Source: JAMHWF01 sp035911095
GTDB taxonomy: Bacteria; Pseudomonadota; Gammaproteobacteria; Burkholderiales; Burkholderiaceae_C
Direction of reading: 5' to 3'
Assembly: GCA_035911095.1 (NCBI GenBank)
Contig: JAMHWF010000077.1
Coordinates: 186,001 to 250,000, forward strand
DNA length: 64,000 nt
The notes beneath the pieces are model-generated. The model did not search any database. It had not been told where the DNA came from and saw nothing but the letters and a program-made list of their open reading frames with translations. Made by a program: the position numbers and the translations under genes. This document shows positions 25,810 through 34,136 of this stretch, one piece after another (position 1 is the first letter of the stretch; every line of letters begins with the position of its first letter).

Positions 25810-26022
25810 TCAGCGCGTGGCGCCGGGAGCGGCCTGGCGGTCGGCCGGCAGGAACAGGTCGTTCGCCAGGGCCCGGCCGATGCGGCGCAGTTCCGCCGCC
25901 TCGCGCTCCGCGCGGCCGTCGGAATCGTCCTTGCGGAACAGGTCCACCAGGAAGTCGACGAGGGCGGCGCCACGCGGGGTGGCGGTGGGGGCGGGAACCA
26001 GGAAGGTGCGGGTGGTGCTCAT
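25810..26022 (-). CDS. Small helical protein of unknown function
   Basis: This 70-residue product contains GAALVDFLVDLFRKDDSDGRAEREAAELRR, a charged amphipathic helix region, and no membrane segment. I do not recognise it. It lies 42 bp downstream of another small minus-strand gene and probably shares its transcript. The ribosome-binding site is weak. Both genes face away from the LysR regulator across the region with duplicated operator-like repeats, so they may be its targets. Confidence 0.5.
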   Translation of the reverse strand: MSTTRTFLVPAPTATPRGAALVDFLVDLFRKDDSDGRAEREAAELRRIGRALANDLFLPADRQAAPGATR

Positions 26023-26064
26023 GTCAGTGTCCAGTGGGGGTGTGGGTACGGGTGGGCCGGCCGG

Positions 26065-26295
26065 TCAGTGGCTCTTCGCGGCGCTTTCCGCTTCCTTTGC
26101 GCGCAGTTCCTTGCGCAGCTCTGGGAAGCGGTCACCGTGGCTCAGGTCGAATTGGGTGAGCGCTCGGGCGGCGCGGCGCTGGCCGACTTCCTCGAGCGCC
26201 TTCCACGCCGCCTTGAAAGCGCGCACGACGGCCGCGCGGAAGGCGCGGCGGCGGGCGGCGGCGGCGGAACGAGGCAGCGTCAGGGTGTTGCTCAT
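26065..26295 (-). CDS. Small basic helical protein of unknown function
   Basis: This 76-residue Ala/Arg-rich helical product starts MSNTLTLPRSAAAARRR; no family is recognised. ATG at 26295 was chosen because GGAG precedes it; an in-frame start 12 codons upstream lies inside a hairpin (26309-26325, arms GGGCCTG and CAGGCCC). That hairpin could mask the ribosome-binding site or serve as an operator. The gene is divergent from lysR, with 379 bp between starts, an arrangement typical of LysR targets. Confidence 0.55.
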   Translation of the reverse strand: MSNTLTLPRSAAAARRRAFRAAVVRAFKAAWKALEEVGQRRAARALTQFDLSHGDRFPELRKELRAKEAESAAKSH

Positions 26296-26367
26296 CACGT
26301 ACTCCATCGGGCCTGGATCAGGCCCGTGCACCGAATCTTAGGGTTAACCCCAGAAATCAAGACTGAA

Positions 26368-26408
26368 GATTGTGCACGCGCAACATGAACACCATTCATA
26401 TCAGAGGG
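26368..26408 (+). repeat. Operator-like direct repeat, copy A
   Basis: This copy begins GATTGTGCACGCGCAACATG and contains TGAACACCATTCA, a perfect TGAA-N5-TTCA inverted repeat as often bound by LysR dimers. About 31 of 41 bases match copy B, in the same orientation. It lies 73 bp upstream of the 26295 start. Confidence 0.7.
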
Positions 26409-26622
26409 CTTCCGTGACGGATTGCCGCCTGTGGGCCGGGTGACAGCGTTTTTAGAGGACTTTGACGGCCATGTGACGCCGTCTGACGAGCTGGTTAGCG
26501 CTGTCAATGCGCCAATATGTCGTTTGAAAACAACTACTGGGACGGCCTATCGGGTCGATCAGGGCCCGAACAGCCCCTGGCCGCAGCGTGAACCCAGGGT
26601 TGATACGGGAGTCAGACGTGCA

Positions 26623-26663
26623 GATTGTGCACTTGCAGCATGAACGAAATGCATATCTGAGAG
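26623..26663 (+). repeat. Operator-like direct repeat, copy B
   Basis: This copy begins GATTGTGCACTTGCAGCATG and carries TGAACGAAATGCA, an imperfect version of the TGAA-N5-TTCA dyad. It is about 76% identical to copy A, 255 bp away, and ends just before the lysR start codon, where binding would repress lysR. Confidence 0.7.
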
Positions 26664-26674
26664 AATCAGCCGCG

Positions 26675-27736
26675 ATGAACTTCCGCAACCTCGACCTCAA
26701 CCTGCTGCGCATCTTCGACGCCGTGATGGCCGAGCGCAGCCTGACGCGGGCGGCGCAGACGCTGTCGATGTCGCAGTCGGCGATCAGCCATGCGCTGAAG
26801 CGCCTGCGCGACCAGGTCGGCGAGGACCTGCTGGTGCGCTCGGGCAACGGCGTGGTGCCGACCGCCCGCGCCGACGCCCTGTGGCCCGGGGTGCGGCAGG
26901 CGCTCGCCCAGCTCCAGCAGTCGCTGTCGCCGACGGCCTACTCGCCGCAGACGCATGCGGCGGACTTCCGGCTCGCGATGGCCGACGCGACCGCGGCGCT
27001 GCTGATGCCGGCGCTGATCCAGTCGCTCGAATCCTTGAAGGCGCTCGCGAACCTGCGCGTGCTGCCGCTGACCACGCGCGACCCGCGTCGCCTGCTCGAC
27101 CGCTCCGAGGCCGACCTGGCCGTCGGCCACTTCCCGGAGGCGGTCGGCTCGATCGTGACGCTCGGCGCCGACACGCCGTGGCGCCGCGCCCGCCTGTACG
27201 AGACCGAGTACCTGTGCGTGATGCGGCGCGACCACCCGCTCGCCCAGGGCGAGCTGACGCTCGACCGCTACTGCGAGGCGCACCACCTGCTGGTGAGCTT
27301 CTCGGGTCGCTCGCAGGGGCCGATCGACGACGCGCTGACGGCGATCGGGCGTCAGCGCCGGATCGTGCTGACGGTCAACCAGTTCTTCACCGCGGGGCGG
27401 GTCGTCACCCGCTCCGACCTGCTGGCGGTGCTGCCGGCCAGCTTCGTCGCCGCGACCGGCTACCGCGACGAACTGGCGCGGCGCCCGCTGCCGCTGGAGG
27501 TCGCGCCGGTGACGGTCGACATGTTCTGGCACCGCCGCAACGACACCGCGCCTGCGCACCACTGGCTGCGCGAGCGCCTGGCCGCGGCCGCGCGCCAGGC
27601 CGCGCTGGAGCAGCCGGAGGGCCTGCACAGCCCGCAGGAGGTGGCGCCGCCCGCGCCGACGGATGCGCAGGCACCGGCGGCAGTGCCGGTCGCGGCGCTG
27701 GAGGCGATCGGCCTCGCACCGCCGGCCGTGCGCTGA
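26675..27736 (+). CDS. LysR-family transcriptional regulator
   Basis: This 353-residue DNA-binding regulator has an N-terminal winged helix-turn-helix (LTRAAQTLSMSQSAISHALKR, about residues 21-41), followed by the effector-binding domain. A Pro/Ala-rich tail of about 40 residues after residue 310 is longer than usual. ATG at 26675 (MNFRNLDLNLLRIFDAV) matches the family's standard beginning. NFRNLDLNLL and the central VMRRDHPLAQGELTLDRYCE segment place it near the NodD/LinR-like subgroup. The divergent small genes and the duplicated dyads upstream suggest local control. The effector is unknown. Confidence 0.9.
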   Translation: MNFRNLDLNLLRIFDAVMAERSLTRAAQTLSMSQSAISHALKRLRDQVGEDLLVRSGNGVVPTARADALWPGVRQALAQLQQSLSPTAYSPQTHAADFRLAMADATAALLMPALIQSLESLKALANLRVLPLTTRDPRRLLDRSEADLAVGHFPEAVGSIVTLGADTPWRRARLYETEYLCVMRRDHPLAQGELTLDRYCEAHHLLVSFSGRSQGPIDDALTAIGRQRRIVLTVNQFFTAGRVVTRSDLLAVLPASFVAATGYRDELARRPLPLEVAPVTVDMFWHRRNDTAPAHHWLRERLAAAARQAALEQPEGLHSPQEVAPPAPTDAQAPAAVPVAALEAIGLAPPAVR

Positions 27737-27787
27737 GCCGGCCCCAGCGGGCTGCGGCCGCCCCGGCCTGGCGGCGCGCTGCCGCGG

Positions 27788-28987
27788 CTAGGCGGTGGTC
27801 ATCACCCGGGCGATCGCCTCCGCCGCGGGCTCGACGTTCCGGGTGTTGAGCCCCGAGACGCAGATGCGGCCCGAGCGCACCAGGTAGACCGCGTCCTGCT
27901 CGCGCAGCGCGTCGACCTGTGCCGCGCTCAGCCCGGTATAGCTGAACATGCCGCGCTGGCTCAGGAAGTAGCCGAAGTCGTGCCCGGGCAGCCGCGCCGA
28001 CAGCACCTCGTGCAGCTGCCGGCGCATCGCCAGGATGCGCTCGCGCATCGCCCGCACCTCGCCCTCCCACAGCGGGCGCAGCGCCGGGTCGCCGAGCACG
28101 CGGGCCACGAGCTGCCCGGCGAAGATGCCCGGGCTCGAGTAGATGCGTCGCACCGTGGCCTTCAGCTGCCCCAGCACGTGTTCGGCCTGCTGCGCGTCGG
28201 GGCAGACGGCCGACAGCGCGCCGCAGCGCTCGCCGTAGACGCTCATGTTCTTCGAGAACGAGTTGGCGATGAAGAACGACAGGCCGGCCTCGGCGAGCAG
28301 GCGCGGCGCGAAGGCGTCCTCCTCCAGCCCGTCGCCGTAGCCCTGGTAGGCCATGTCGAGGAAGGGCAGCAGCTCGCGCTCGGCGAGCACCGGGACCAGC
28401 GCCTGCCATTGCGCGCGGTCGAGGTCGACCCCGGTCGGGTTGTGGCAGCAGGCGTGCAGCAGCACGATGCTGCGCGGCGGCAGGCGCGCCAGCGTCTCGA
28501 GCATCGCGTCGAAGCGCACGCCGCCGCCTTGCGCGTCGTAGTAGGGGTAGGTGTTCACCGTGAGGCCGGCGCCTTCGAACATCGCGCGGTGGTTGTCCCA
28601 GGTCGGGTCGCTGACCCACAGGCCCGAGTCAGGGAAGTAGCGCTTCAGGAACTCGGCGCCGACGCGCAGGCTGCCCGAGGAGCCGATCGACTGGACCGTC
28701 GCGATGCGCCCGGCGGCGAGCGCCGGGTGGCCGTCACCGAACAGCAGCCGCTGCACCGCGGCGCGGCAGGCGGCGTCGCCCTCGATCGGCAGGTAGGGCT
28801 TGGCCCCGCCGGCGGCGGCGATCTGCTGCTCGGCGCGGCGCACCGACTCGAGGGCCGGGATGCGCCCGTCCTCGTCGAAGTAGATGCCGATCGACAGGTT
28901 GATCTTGTGCGGCCGGGTGTCGCGGCCGTAGGCCTCGTTGAGGCTGAGGATCGGGTCGCCCGGGTAGGGCTCGACGTGTTTGAACAT
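27788..28987 (-). CDS. Aromatic amino acid aminotransferase (TyrB/AspC family)
   Basis: This 399-residue PLP enzyme of aminotransferase class I, subgroup Ialpha, transfers amino groups from aromatic amino acids or aspartate to 2-oxoglutarate. The PLP lysine is Lys246 in NSFSKNMSVYGER. Other signatures are LLHACCHNPTG (Asn and Pro contacting PLP), FLDMAYQGYGDG and the C-terminal SGRICVSGLN with the substrate-binding Arg. MFKHVEPYPGDPILSL is the standard start of this subgroup. It converges with lysR. Aromatic versus aspartate preference cannot be settled by eye; both are common in this subgroup. Confidence 0.92.
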   Translation of the reverse strand: MFKHVEPYPGDPILSLNEAYGRDTRPHKINLSIGIYFDEDGRIPALESVRRAEQQIAAAGGAKPYLPIEGDAACRAAVQRLLFGDGHPALAAGRIATVQSIGSSGSLRVGAEFLKRYFPDSGLWVSDPTWDNHRAMFEGAGLTVNTYPYYDAQGGGVRFDAMLETLARLPPRSIVLLHACCHNPTGVDLDRAQWQALVPVLAERELLPFLDMAYQGYGDGLEEDAFAPRLLAEAGLSFFIANSFSKNMSVYGERCGALSAVCPDAQQAEHVLGQLKATVRRIYSSPGIFAGQLVARVLGDPALRPLWEGEVRAMRERILAMRRQLHEVLSARLPGHDFGYFLSQRGMFSYTGLSAAQVDALREQDAVYLVRSGRICVSGLNTRNVEPAAEAIARVMTTA

Positions 28988-29119
28988 GGGGTCGGAGGCG
29001 GCGCGGGCCGCGCTGGCGCGAGGGTTGAGGAAGGGCGGCGGGGCTGCGGTCGCGAAGGCTCCGGCGCGGTCGTGGGGCTGTGTCTGGCGGGGACGCGGGC
29101 GGCGGCGCGCCCGGCGCCT

Positions 29120-29611
29120 TCAGGCCGCCAGCGCCGCCTCGATGTCGGCGCGCAGGCTCTCGGGCGTGTCGTTCGGCGCGTAGCGCTTGCGCACCTGCCC
29201 GTCGCGGCCGACCAGGAACTTCGTGAAGTTCCACTTGATCGCCTTGGTGCCGAGCAGGCCCGGCGCCTCGGCCGTCAGCCACTTCCACAGCGGGTGGGCG
29301 TCGCCGCCGTTGACGTCAACCTTGGCCATCATCGGGAAGCTGACGCCATAGTTCTTCTGGCAGAAGGCGGCGATCTCGTCGTTCGGCCCCGGGTCCTGGT
29401 GGCCGAACTGGTTGCTCGGGAAGCCGACGACGACCAGGCCGCGCGCGCGGTAGTCCTGCCAGAGCTGCTCCAGGCCGGCGAACTGCGGCGTGAAGCCGCA
29501 GGCGCTGGCGGTGTTGACCAGCAGCACGACCTGGCCGGCCAGCGCGTCGAAGCGAAATGGCTGGCCGTCGATCGCCTGGGCGTCGAAATCGCGGAGGTTG
29601 TGTTCGGGCAT
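29120..29611 (-). CDS. Glutathione peroxidase-family thiol peroxidase
   Basis: This 163-residue member of the glutathione peroxidase family uses Cys instead of selenocysteine. The catalytic residues are visible: Cys38 in NTASACGFTPQ, Gln68 in SNQFG, and Trp127/Asn128 in KWNFTKFLV. A further Cys in AAFCQKNYG is probably the resolving Cys, so thioredoxin may be the real reductant. ATG at 29611 was chosen from the conserved N-terminus; the frame is open far upstream as an artefact. It is divergent from the response-regulator-like gene with 120 bp between. Confidence 0.93.
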   Translation of the reverse strand: MPEHNLRDFDAQAIDGQPFRFDALAGQVVLLVNTASACGFTPQFAGLEQLWQDYRARGLVVVGFPSNQFGHQDPGPNDEIAAFCQKNYGVSFPMMAKVDVNGGDAHPLWKWLTAEAPGLLGTKAIKWNFTKFLVGRDGQVRKRYAPNDTPESLRADIEAALAA

Positions 29612-29731
29612 CGTGAACTCCGTGTCGTCGCGGCGTGGCGCCGCAGGCAGACGGGGCCGTGCCTGCACCGGCGCATAGACCGAGCGGCGCACAATAACGG
29701 AGATCCCACGGGAAGCCCAGGAGAACAGCCG

Positions 29732-31669
29732 ATGTCGACGCGGTACCGCGTTGCCCTGCAGGGTTTCAGCGACTTCGAGCGCGATGCGCTCGCTTCCAGT
29801 TTCCGGCTCGCCGGCTCGCGCCAGCCTTCGTACAAGCTCGTCGCCGCGGTGGCGGGCAGCGACTTCATCATCGCCGATGCCGACCACCATCGGGTCTGCG
29901 AGGCGATCGATGCCTCCGGGCGGGTCGGCGACACCATCTTCATCGGCGACGGCGGTCCCGAAGGCGCGCGCAGCGTGCTGCCCCGCCCGATCGACCCGCC
30001 CCGGCTGTTCCGCGAACTCGACCGCTTCGTCTCGCATCGCGGCGGCGCGACGTCGATCGAGATCCTGCCGCCGGGCGGCGACAGCCGCCCGTTCCCGCCG
30101 CTCGACCTCGACGGCGAGCCGGACTGGCTCGTCGATTCGACGATCGAGGCGGTCGAGCCCGCCGACGAGCCGATCATCGGTGTCGCGGCGACGCGCCAGG
30201 CCGCCGCCCGCCACGGCCTGCCGCAGGCGGCCGCACTCGAGCGGCGGCCGGCGCCAGGGCAGCCGTCGCCGCGGGTCGACGAAAGGGCGCTCGCCTTCGC
30301 ACCCCGTGCCGCGCACGACGACCCGCTCGGCTCGACGACGATGCCCAGCTTCCGCCCCGGCAGCCTGGGCGACACCGTGCCCGACCCGCTGATGGCCGAG
30401 ACCGCCGCCGCCGCCTTCGACGACGGCATGGCCGACACCGTGCCCGACAGCCTCGACCAGGCGCCGTCCCTGCCCGCCGCCAACGCGGCCGAGACGGATC
30501 CCGCGCCCTCGCGCCGGCGCCGGCGCGGTCGCCGGGGCCGACGCCGCGACCCTGGCGGCGCGGGCGCGCCCGAGGCCGGGGCAGGGCAGTCGGCCGACGG
30601 CGAAGACGGCTTCGCGGCGGAAGACGAAGGAGACGACGAGGACGTCGTCGACGCGCCCTTCCCCGTCCTCGAGCCGGACGACGGCGCGTTGGCGCCCTTC
30701 GGCGCCGACCCCGGCCACGCCGGCGGACGGGCCGAGGCGCCGACCCCGGCGACCAGCGTCTGGGCCGACGCCGCCGCGCGTCTGGCCCGCCACCCTGCAC
30801 CGCCGCCGGCGCCGGCCGCGGTGGCGGTGCCCGCGGGCGGCGCGGGGTTCGCGGCCAGCGCCGCGGGCCTGCGGGCGGCGGCTGCCACCGGCCCGCGTGG
30901 CGGCACGGGTACCGCCGGTGCAACCGGCGCCAACGCCGAACCGCTCGCAAGGCGCTCCCCCTGGCAGCGCCCCGACCCCAGCGGCGCGCCCCGCGCGACC
31001 CCGGCCGCCGCACCATCCGCGCCCACCGCCAGCCCCGGCCCTGCCGCAGCCGAGGCGGCCCGCAGCGGCGCCGAGGCCGCGCCGCAGTCCGCGCCGGACG
31101 CCGCGCCGCCCATCGTCCTGCCCGCGGTGCTGCCGGTCGCGCCGATCGACGAAGCCGAGCGCGCACGGCGCGCCGAGGCCAAGGCGGCGGCGCGCGCCGC
31201 CGCCCGGCGCGCCCGCTTCCGTGCCGCCGGCGAGCCGGTCGAGGACCATGCGCCGACCGATGTGCTGGTGCTCGACGACAGCGAAGTCGCGCGCCAGTAC
31301 CTGCAGAACCTGCTCGAACTGTTCGGCTTTCGCGTCCACCTGGCGGCTTCGAGCGCGGAGGCGCTCAAGCTGCTGGCCGCGCAGCCCTTCGTCGCTGCCT
31401 TCCTCGACATCCGTCTCGGCGACAACGACCCGGTCGACGGCATCACGCTGTGCGGCCAGATCGCCCACCGGCAGATCGGCCTGGCCGGGGAGCCGCCGAA
31501 GCTGCTCGTCGTCTCCGGCCAGGCGCGCCCGACCGACCACGTGCGCGCGCAGCTCGCCGGCTGCGACATCTTCCTGAGCAAGCCGCTGAGCCGCGGCGAC
31601 GTGGCGCGCTCGCTCGAGAGCCTGGACGTGCGCCTGCCGCGGGACGCCCGCCGCCACTGGCGCGGCTAG
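29732..31669 (+). CDS. Response-regulator protein with long disordered centre
   Basis: This 645-residue protein has three parts. Residues 1-105 form a small domain (MSTRYRVALQGFSDFERDAL) reminiscent of a degenerate receiver. Residues 105-490 are Ala/Pro/Asp/Glu-rich and mostly disordered, with a basic patch SRRRRRGRRGRRRD. Residues about 510-635 are a receiver domain: VLVLDDSEVARQYL (acidic pair), FLDIRLGDND (phosphoacceptor Asp), LVVSGQARP and FLSKPLSRG (Lys-Pro). No DNA-binding or enzymatic output domain is seen. ATG at 29732 follows AGGAGA. A histidine kinase is not nearby. The architecture suggests a scaffold-type regulator. Confidence 0.8.
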   Translation: MSTRYRVALQGFSDFERDALASSFRLAGSRQPSYKLVAAVAGSDFIIADADHHRVCEAIDASGRVGDTIFIGDGGPEGARSVLPRPIDPPRLFRELDRFVSHRGGATSIEILPPGGDSRPFPPLDLDGEPDWLVDSTIEAVEPADEPIIGVAATRQAAARHGLPQAAALERRPAPGQPSPRVDERALAFAPRAAHDDPLGSTTMPSFRPGSLGDTVPDPLMAETAAAAFDDGMADTVPDSLDQAPSLPAANAAETDPAPSRRRRRGRRGRRRDPGGAGAPEAGAGQSADGEDGFAAEDEGDDEDVVDAPFPVLEPDDGALAPFGADPGHAGGRAEAPTPATSVWADAAARLARHPAPPPAPAAVAVPAGGAGFAASAAGLRAAAATGPRGGTGTAGATGANAEPLARRSPWQRPDPSGAPRATPAAAPSAPTASPGPAAAEAARSGAEAAPQSAPDAAPPIVLPAVLPVAPIDEAERARRAEAKAAARAAARRARFRAAGEPVEDHAPTDVLVLDDSEVARQYLQNLLELFGFRVHLAASSAEALKLLAAQPFVAAFLDIRLGDNDPVDGITLCGQIAHRQIGLAGEPPKLLVVSGQARPTDHVRAQLAGCDIFLSKPLSRGDVARSLESLDVRLPRDARRHWRG

Positions 31670-32625
31670 GGCGCCGGCGGGGTCGCGTCCGCCTTGCGCG
31701 CCGCGCCACCCAGGCTCGACAGCGCGACAGCCGAGACGATCAGCAGGCCGCCCACGGCCACCGCCGGCGTCAGCGTGCCGCTGCCGAGCGCGACCGCCGA
31801 GCCCGCCGCGAACAGGATCTCGGTCGGCATCACCACCGCGGTGACGCCGGCCGGCAGGCGCACCGCGCCGTACTGCAGCGCGAGGTTGCTGCCGAGGAAG
31901 AGGGCGGCGAGCCCCGCCAGGCCCGCCAGCACCCAGGGGTCGGCCAGGCGTGGCGGCGGGATCGCCGCCGCGAGGTGCTCGCCGCCGGCGACCGCCGGCA
32001 GCATCGGCAGCAGCAGCGCCAGGCTCAGCGACACCAGCATGCCGCCGACGAACATCGCCAGCGCGCGCGCCGCCTCGGGCTCGCCGGCCAGGCGGCGCAA
32101 CATCACGTTGTTGAGCGCGAACGAGAAGCCGCCGGCCAGGCCAAGGGCCTCCGCCAGGCCGAGGTGCCAGCCGCCGGCCGCGCCGCCGGCGGGCCAGAGC
32201 ACGATCGCCGCGCCGCAGAGCGAGAGCACGACGCGCAGGGCCGCGCGCCGTGTCAGCCGCTCGCCGAGCAGCACGCGTGCAAGCAGCAGCGACCACAGCG
32301 GCATCAGATAGAAGAGCAGCACGACGCGCACCACGTCGCCGGCGACGACGCCCCAGTTGAAGGCCGCGTTGGTGGTGCCCGAGGCGAGCAGCAGCAGCCA
32401 CAGCGAAGGCGTGCGCAGCAGGTGCGCCGGCGCACGGGGCCGCCACGCGACGATCGCGACGATGCACAGCGAGTAGATCGCGGCCGTCGACCACAGCGGG
32501 TGCAGCCCCAGCGACTCGAGCCGGCGGAACGGCCACCACGAGATGCCCCAGGCGAAGGCGTTGAACACCAGCGCCAGTACCGCGGTGAGCGGCACGGCCG
32601 CGCGGGCGGCAGACGAGGCGGTCAA
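31666..32625 (-). CDS. DMT-superfamily transporter (EamA domain)
   Basis: This 319-residue inner-membrane protein has about ten membrane helices in two EamA repeats, for example VLALVFNAFAWGISWWPF and LLFYLMPLWSLLLARVLLGERL in the first half, and LGSNLALQYGAVRLPAGVTAVVM in the second. Family members export metabolites or amino acids; the substrate is unknown. The start is a TTG at 32625 inside a tandem repeat derived from the end of lplT (see that entry), and no in-frame ATG or GTG precedes the first helix. It overlaps the convergent response-regulator gene by 4 bp and lies downstream of lplT. Confidence 0.85.
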   Translation of the reverse strand: MTASSAARAAVPLTAVLALVFNAFAWGISWWPFRRLESLGLHPLWSTAAIYSLCIVAIVAWRPRAPAHLLRTPSLWLLLLASGTTNAAFNWGVVAGDVVRVVLLFYLMPLWSLLLARVLLGERLTRRAALRVVLSLCGAAIVLWPAGGAAGGWHLGLAEALGLAGGFSFALNNVMLRRLAGEPEAARALAMFVGGMLVSLSLALLLPMLPAVAGGEHLAAAIPPPRLADPWVLAGLAGLAALFLGSNLALQYGAVRLPAGVTAVVMPTEILFAAGSAVALGSGTLTPAVAVGGLLIVSAVALSSLGGAARKADATPPAP

Positions 32626-32695
32626 TGCGGGTGTCGTCGCGGCGCGATCAATGCGTGTCGTCGCTGCGCGATCAATGGGTATCGTCGCTGCGCGC
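32622..32695. repeat. Three tandem ~24-bp repeats at the lplT 3' end
   Basis: Units lie at 32622-32647 (26 bp), 32648-32671 (24 bp) and 32672-32695 (24 bp). Read on the minus strand, the last unit encodes the lplT ending R-S-D-D-T-H-stop. The middle unit encodes the same residues and stop again, and the first is a degenerate copy (R-D-D-T-R). The downstream transporter's TTG start lies in that degenerate copy. This looks like tandem duplication of the gene end. Confidence 0.85.
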
Positions 32696-33952
32696 CAGGG
32701 CCAGCAGGTGCTCGACCTCGTCGCGATGCACGACGGTATTGCGCCGGTGCCAGTACCAGATCAGCCCCATCGTGCCGGCGACGACGACGCCGAAGATCGT
32801 GATCGCGCCGAAGGCCGTGAGGCCGAACTTGGTCATCCCGGTGTAGAAGGCGCCGAGGCCGAGGATGCAGGCCTGCTCGTTGAAGTTCTGCACCGCGATG
32901 GATCGCCCGGCGCCCATCAGGTTGTGGCCGCGGTGCTGCAGCAGCGCGTTCATCGGCACGACGAGGAAGCCGCCGAGGGCGCCGAGCAGCGCGAGGAAGG
33001 GCGCGGCGACCCAGACGTTCTCGATGCCGTTCAGGAAGATCACCAGCACGCCCATCGCGAGGCCGAGCGGGATCACCGAAGGCGACTGGTCGAGCCGCAT
33101 GCGCACCGAGGCCAGCACCGCGCCCACCGCCGTGCCCAGGGCCACCACGCCGACCAGCGACGAGGCCTGCGTCGTACCGTAGCCGAGCGCCGCCGCGGCC
33201 CAGGCCAGCACGATGTAGCGCAGGTTGCCCGAGACACCCCAGAACAGCGTCGTCGTCGACAGCGCGATCTGGCCCAGGCGGTCGTCCCAGAGGCGCGCGT
33301 TGCAGACCGAAAAGTCGCGGATCAGCGTGCCGACATGGCCGGTCATCGGCTGCAGCGGTGCGCTGGTGCGCGGGATGCGCAGGTTGAAGGCCGCCGCGAT
33401 CACGTAGAGGAAGACGATCGCGCCGATCGCCGCCTCGGCCGCGCTCTCGACGCCGAGGTCGACGAAGGGCACGTCGACCCCGAGCAGCAGCGCCGACAGC
33501 TTCGGCCCGACGAGCTGGCCGCCGAGCAGCACGCCGAGGATGATCGAGCCGATCGTGAGCCCTTCGATCCAGCCGTTGGCCTTCACCAGCTGCGAGGGCG
33601 GCAGCAGCTCGGTGAGGATGCCGTACTTGGCCGGCGAGTAGGCCGCGGCGCCGAGCCCGACGATCGCGTAGGCGAGCAGCGGGTGCGAGCCGAACAGCAT
33701 CATCAGACAGCCGACGACCTTGATCGCGTTCGAGACGAACATCACCTTGCCTTTCGGCAAGGCGTCGGCGAAGGCCCCGACCAGCGGCGCGAGCACCACA
33801 TAGAACAGCGCGAACATCGGCACCAGCGCGGCGCGCTGCCACTCGGGCTCGCCGGAAGTGCGTAGCAGTTCGACTGCGGCGACGAAGAGAGCGTTGTCGG
33901 CCAGCGAGCTGAAAAACTGCGCCGACATGATCGTGTAGAAGCCGCGCTTCAT
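32672..33952 (-). CDS. lplT: Lysophospholipid transporter
   Basis: This 426-residue major-facilitator-type protein has about 12 membrane helices. LplT flips lysophospholipids across the inner membrane for re-acylation. The sequence fits LplT closely: start MKRGFYTIMSAQFFSSLADNAL, then GAAAYSPAKYGILTELLPP, and NALLQHRGHNLMGAGRSIAVQNFNEQ in the last third. No acyltransferase (Aas) is fused or adjacent. It is divergent from alr, a pairing commonly seen in Betaproteobacteria. Its last codons and stop have been tandemly copied downstream. Confidence 0.92.
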   Translation of the reverse strand: MKRGFYTIMSAQFFSSLADNALFVAAVELLRTSGEPEWQRAALVPMFALFYVVLAPLVGAFADALPKGKVMFVSNAIKVVGCLMMLFGSHPLLAYAIVGLGAAAYSPAKYGILTELLPPSQLVKANGWIEGLTIGSIILGVLLGGQLVGPKLSALLLGVDVPFVDLGVESAAEAAIGAIVFLYVIAAAFNLRIPRTSAPLQPMTGHVGTLIRDFSVCNARLWDDRLGQIALSTTTLFWGVSGNLRYIVLAWAAAALGYGTTQASSLVGVVALGTAVGAVLASVRMRLDQSPSVIPLGLAMGVLVIFLNGIENVWVAAPFLALLGALGGFLVVPMNALLQHRGHNLMGAGRSIAVQNFNEQACILGLGAFYTGMTKFGLTAFGAITIFGVVVAGTMGLIWYWHRRNTVVHRDEVEHLLALARSDDTH

Positions 33953-34136
33953 GAGCCCTTCATGCGCCTGGCCTCGCGGCGGCAGTGGGTCGCAGGCGCG
34001 ACCCGTTCGGGGCCGTCATGGTTGGTCGTCTCCTCGCGGCGGGCGTTATAGCATGGGGTCCCCTGCGATCTCGCCGTGTCGGCGGGGTCCGGACCCGCTG
34101 TCGGCAGCGCCGCCGACGGCTCCACTTGGCCTTCAC

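Larger units (their letters stand above)
26296..26674. promoter_or_regulatory. 379-bp divergent regulatory region of the lysR locus
   Basis: This AT-richer region lies between the small minus-strand genes and lysR. It holds two copies of a roughly 41-bp element (listed separately) and the hairpin at 26309-26325. Short open frames here (for example 26422-26643, plus strand) have no ribosome-binding site or recognisable product. Both promoters should lie here; the second repeat copy ends 11 bp before the lysR ATG, a position suited to autoregulation. Confidence 0.6.

Noticed and set aside
27980..29731. Long upstream extension of the response-regulator frame
   Set aside because: It runs antisense through the aminotransferase and peroxidase genes; the ATG at 29732 has a good ribosome-binding site and the extension is low-complexity.
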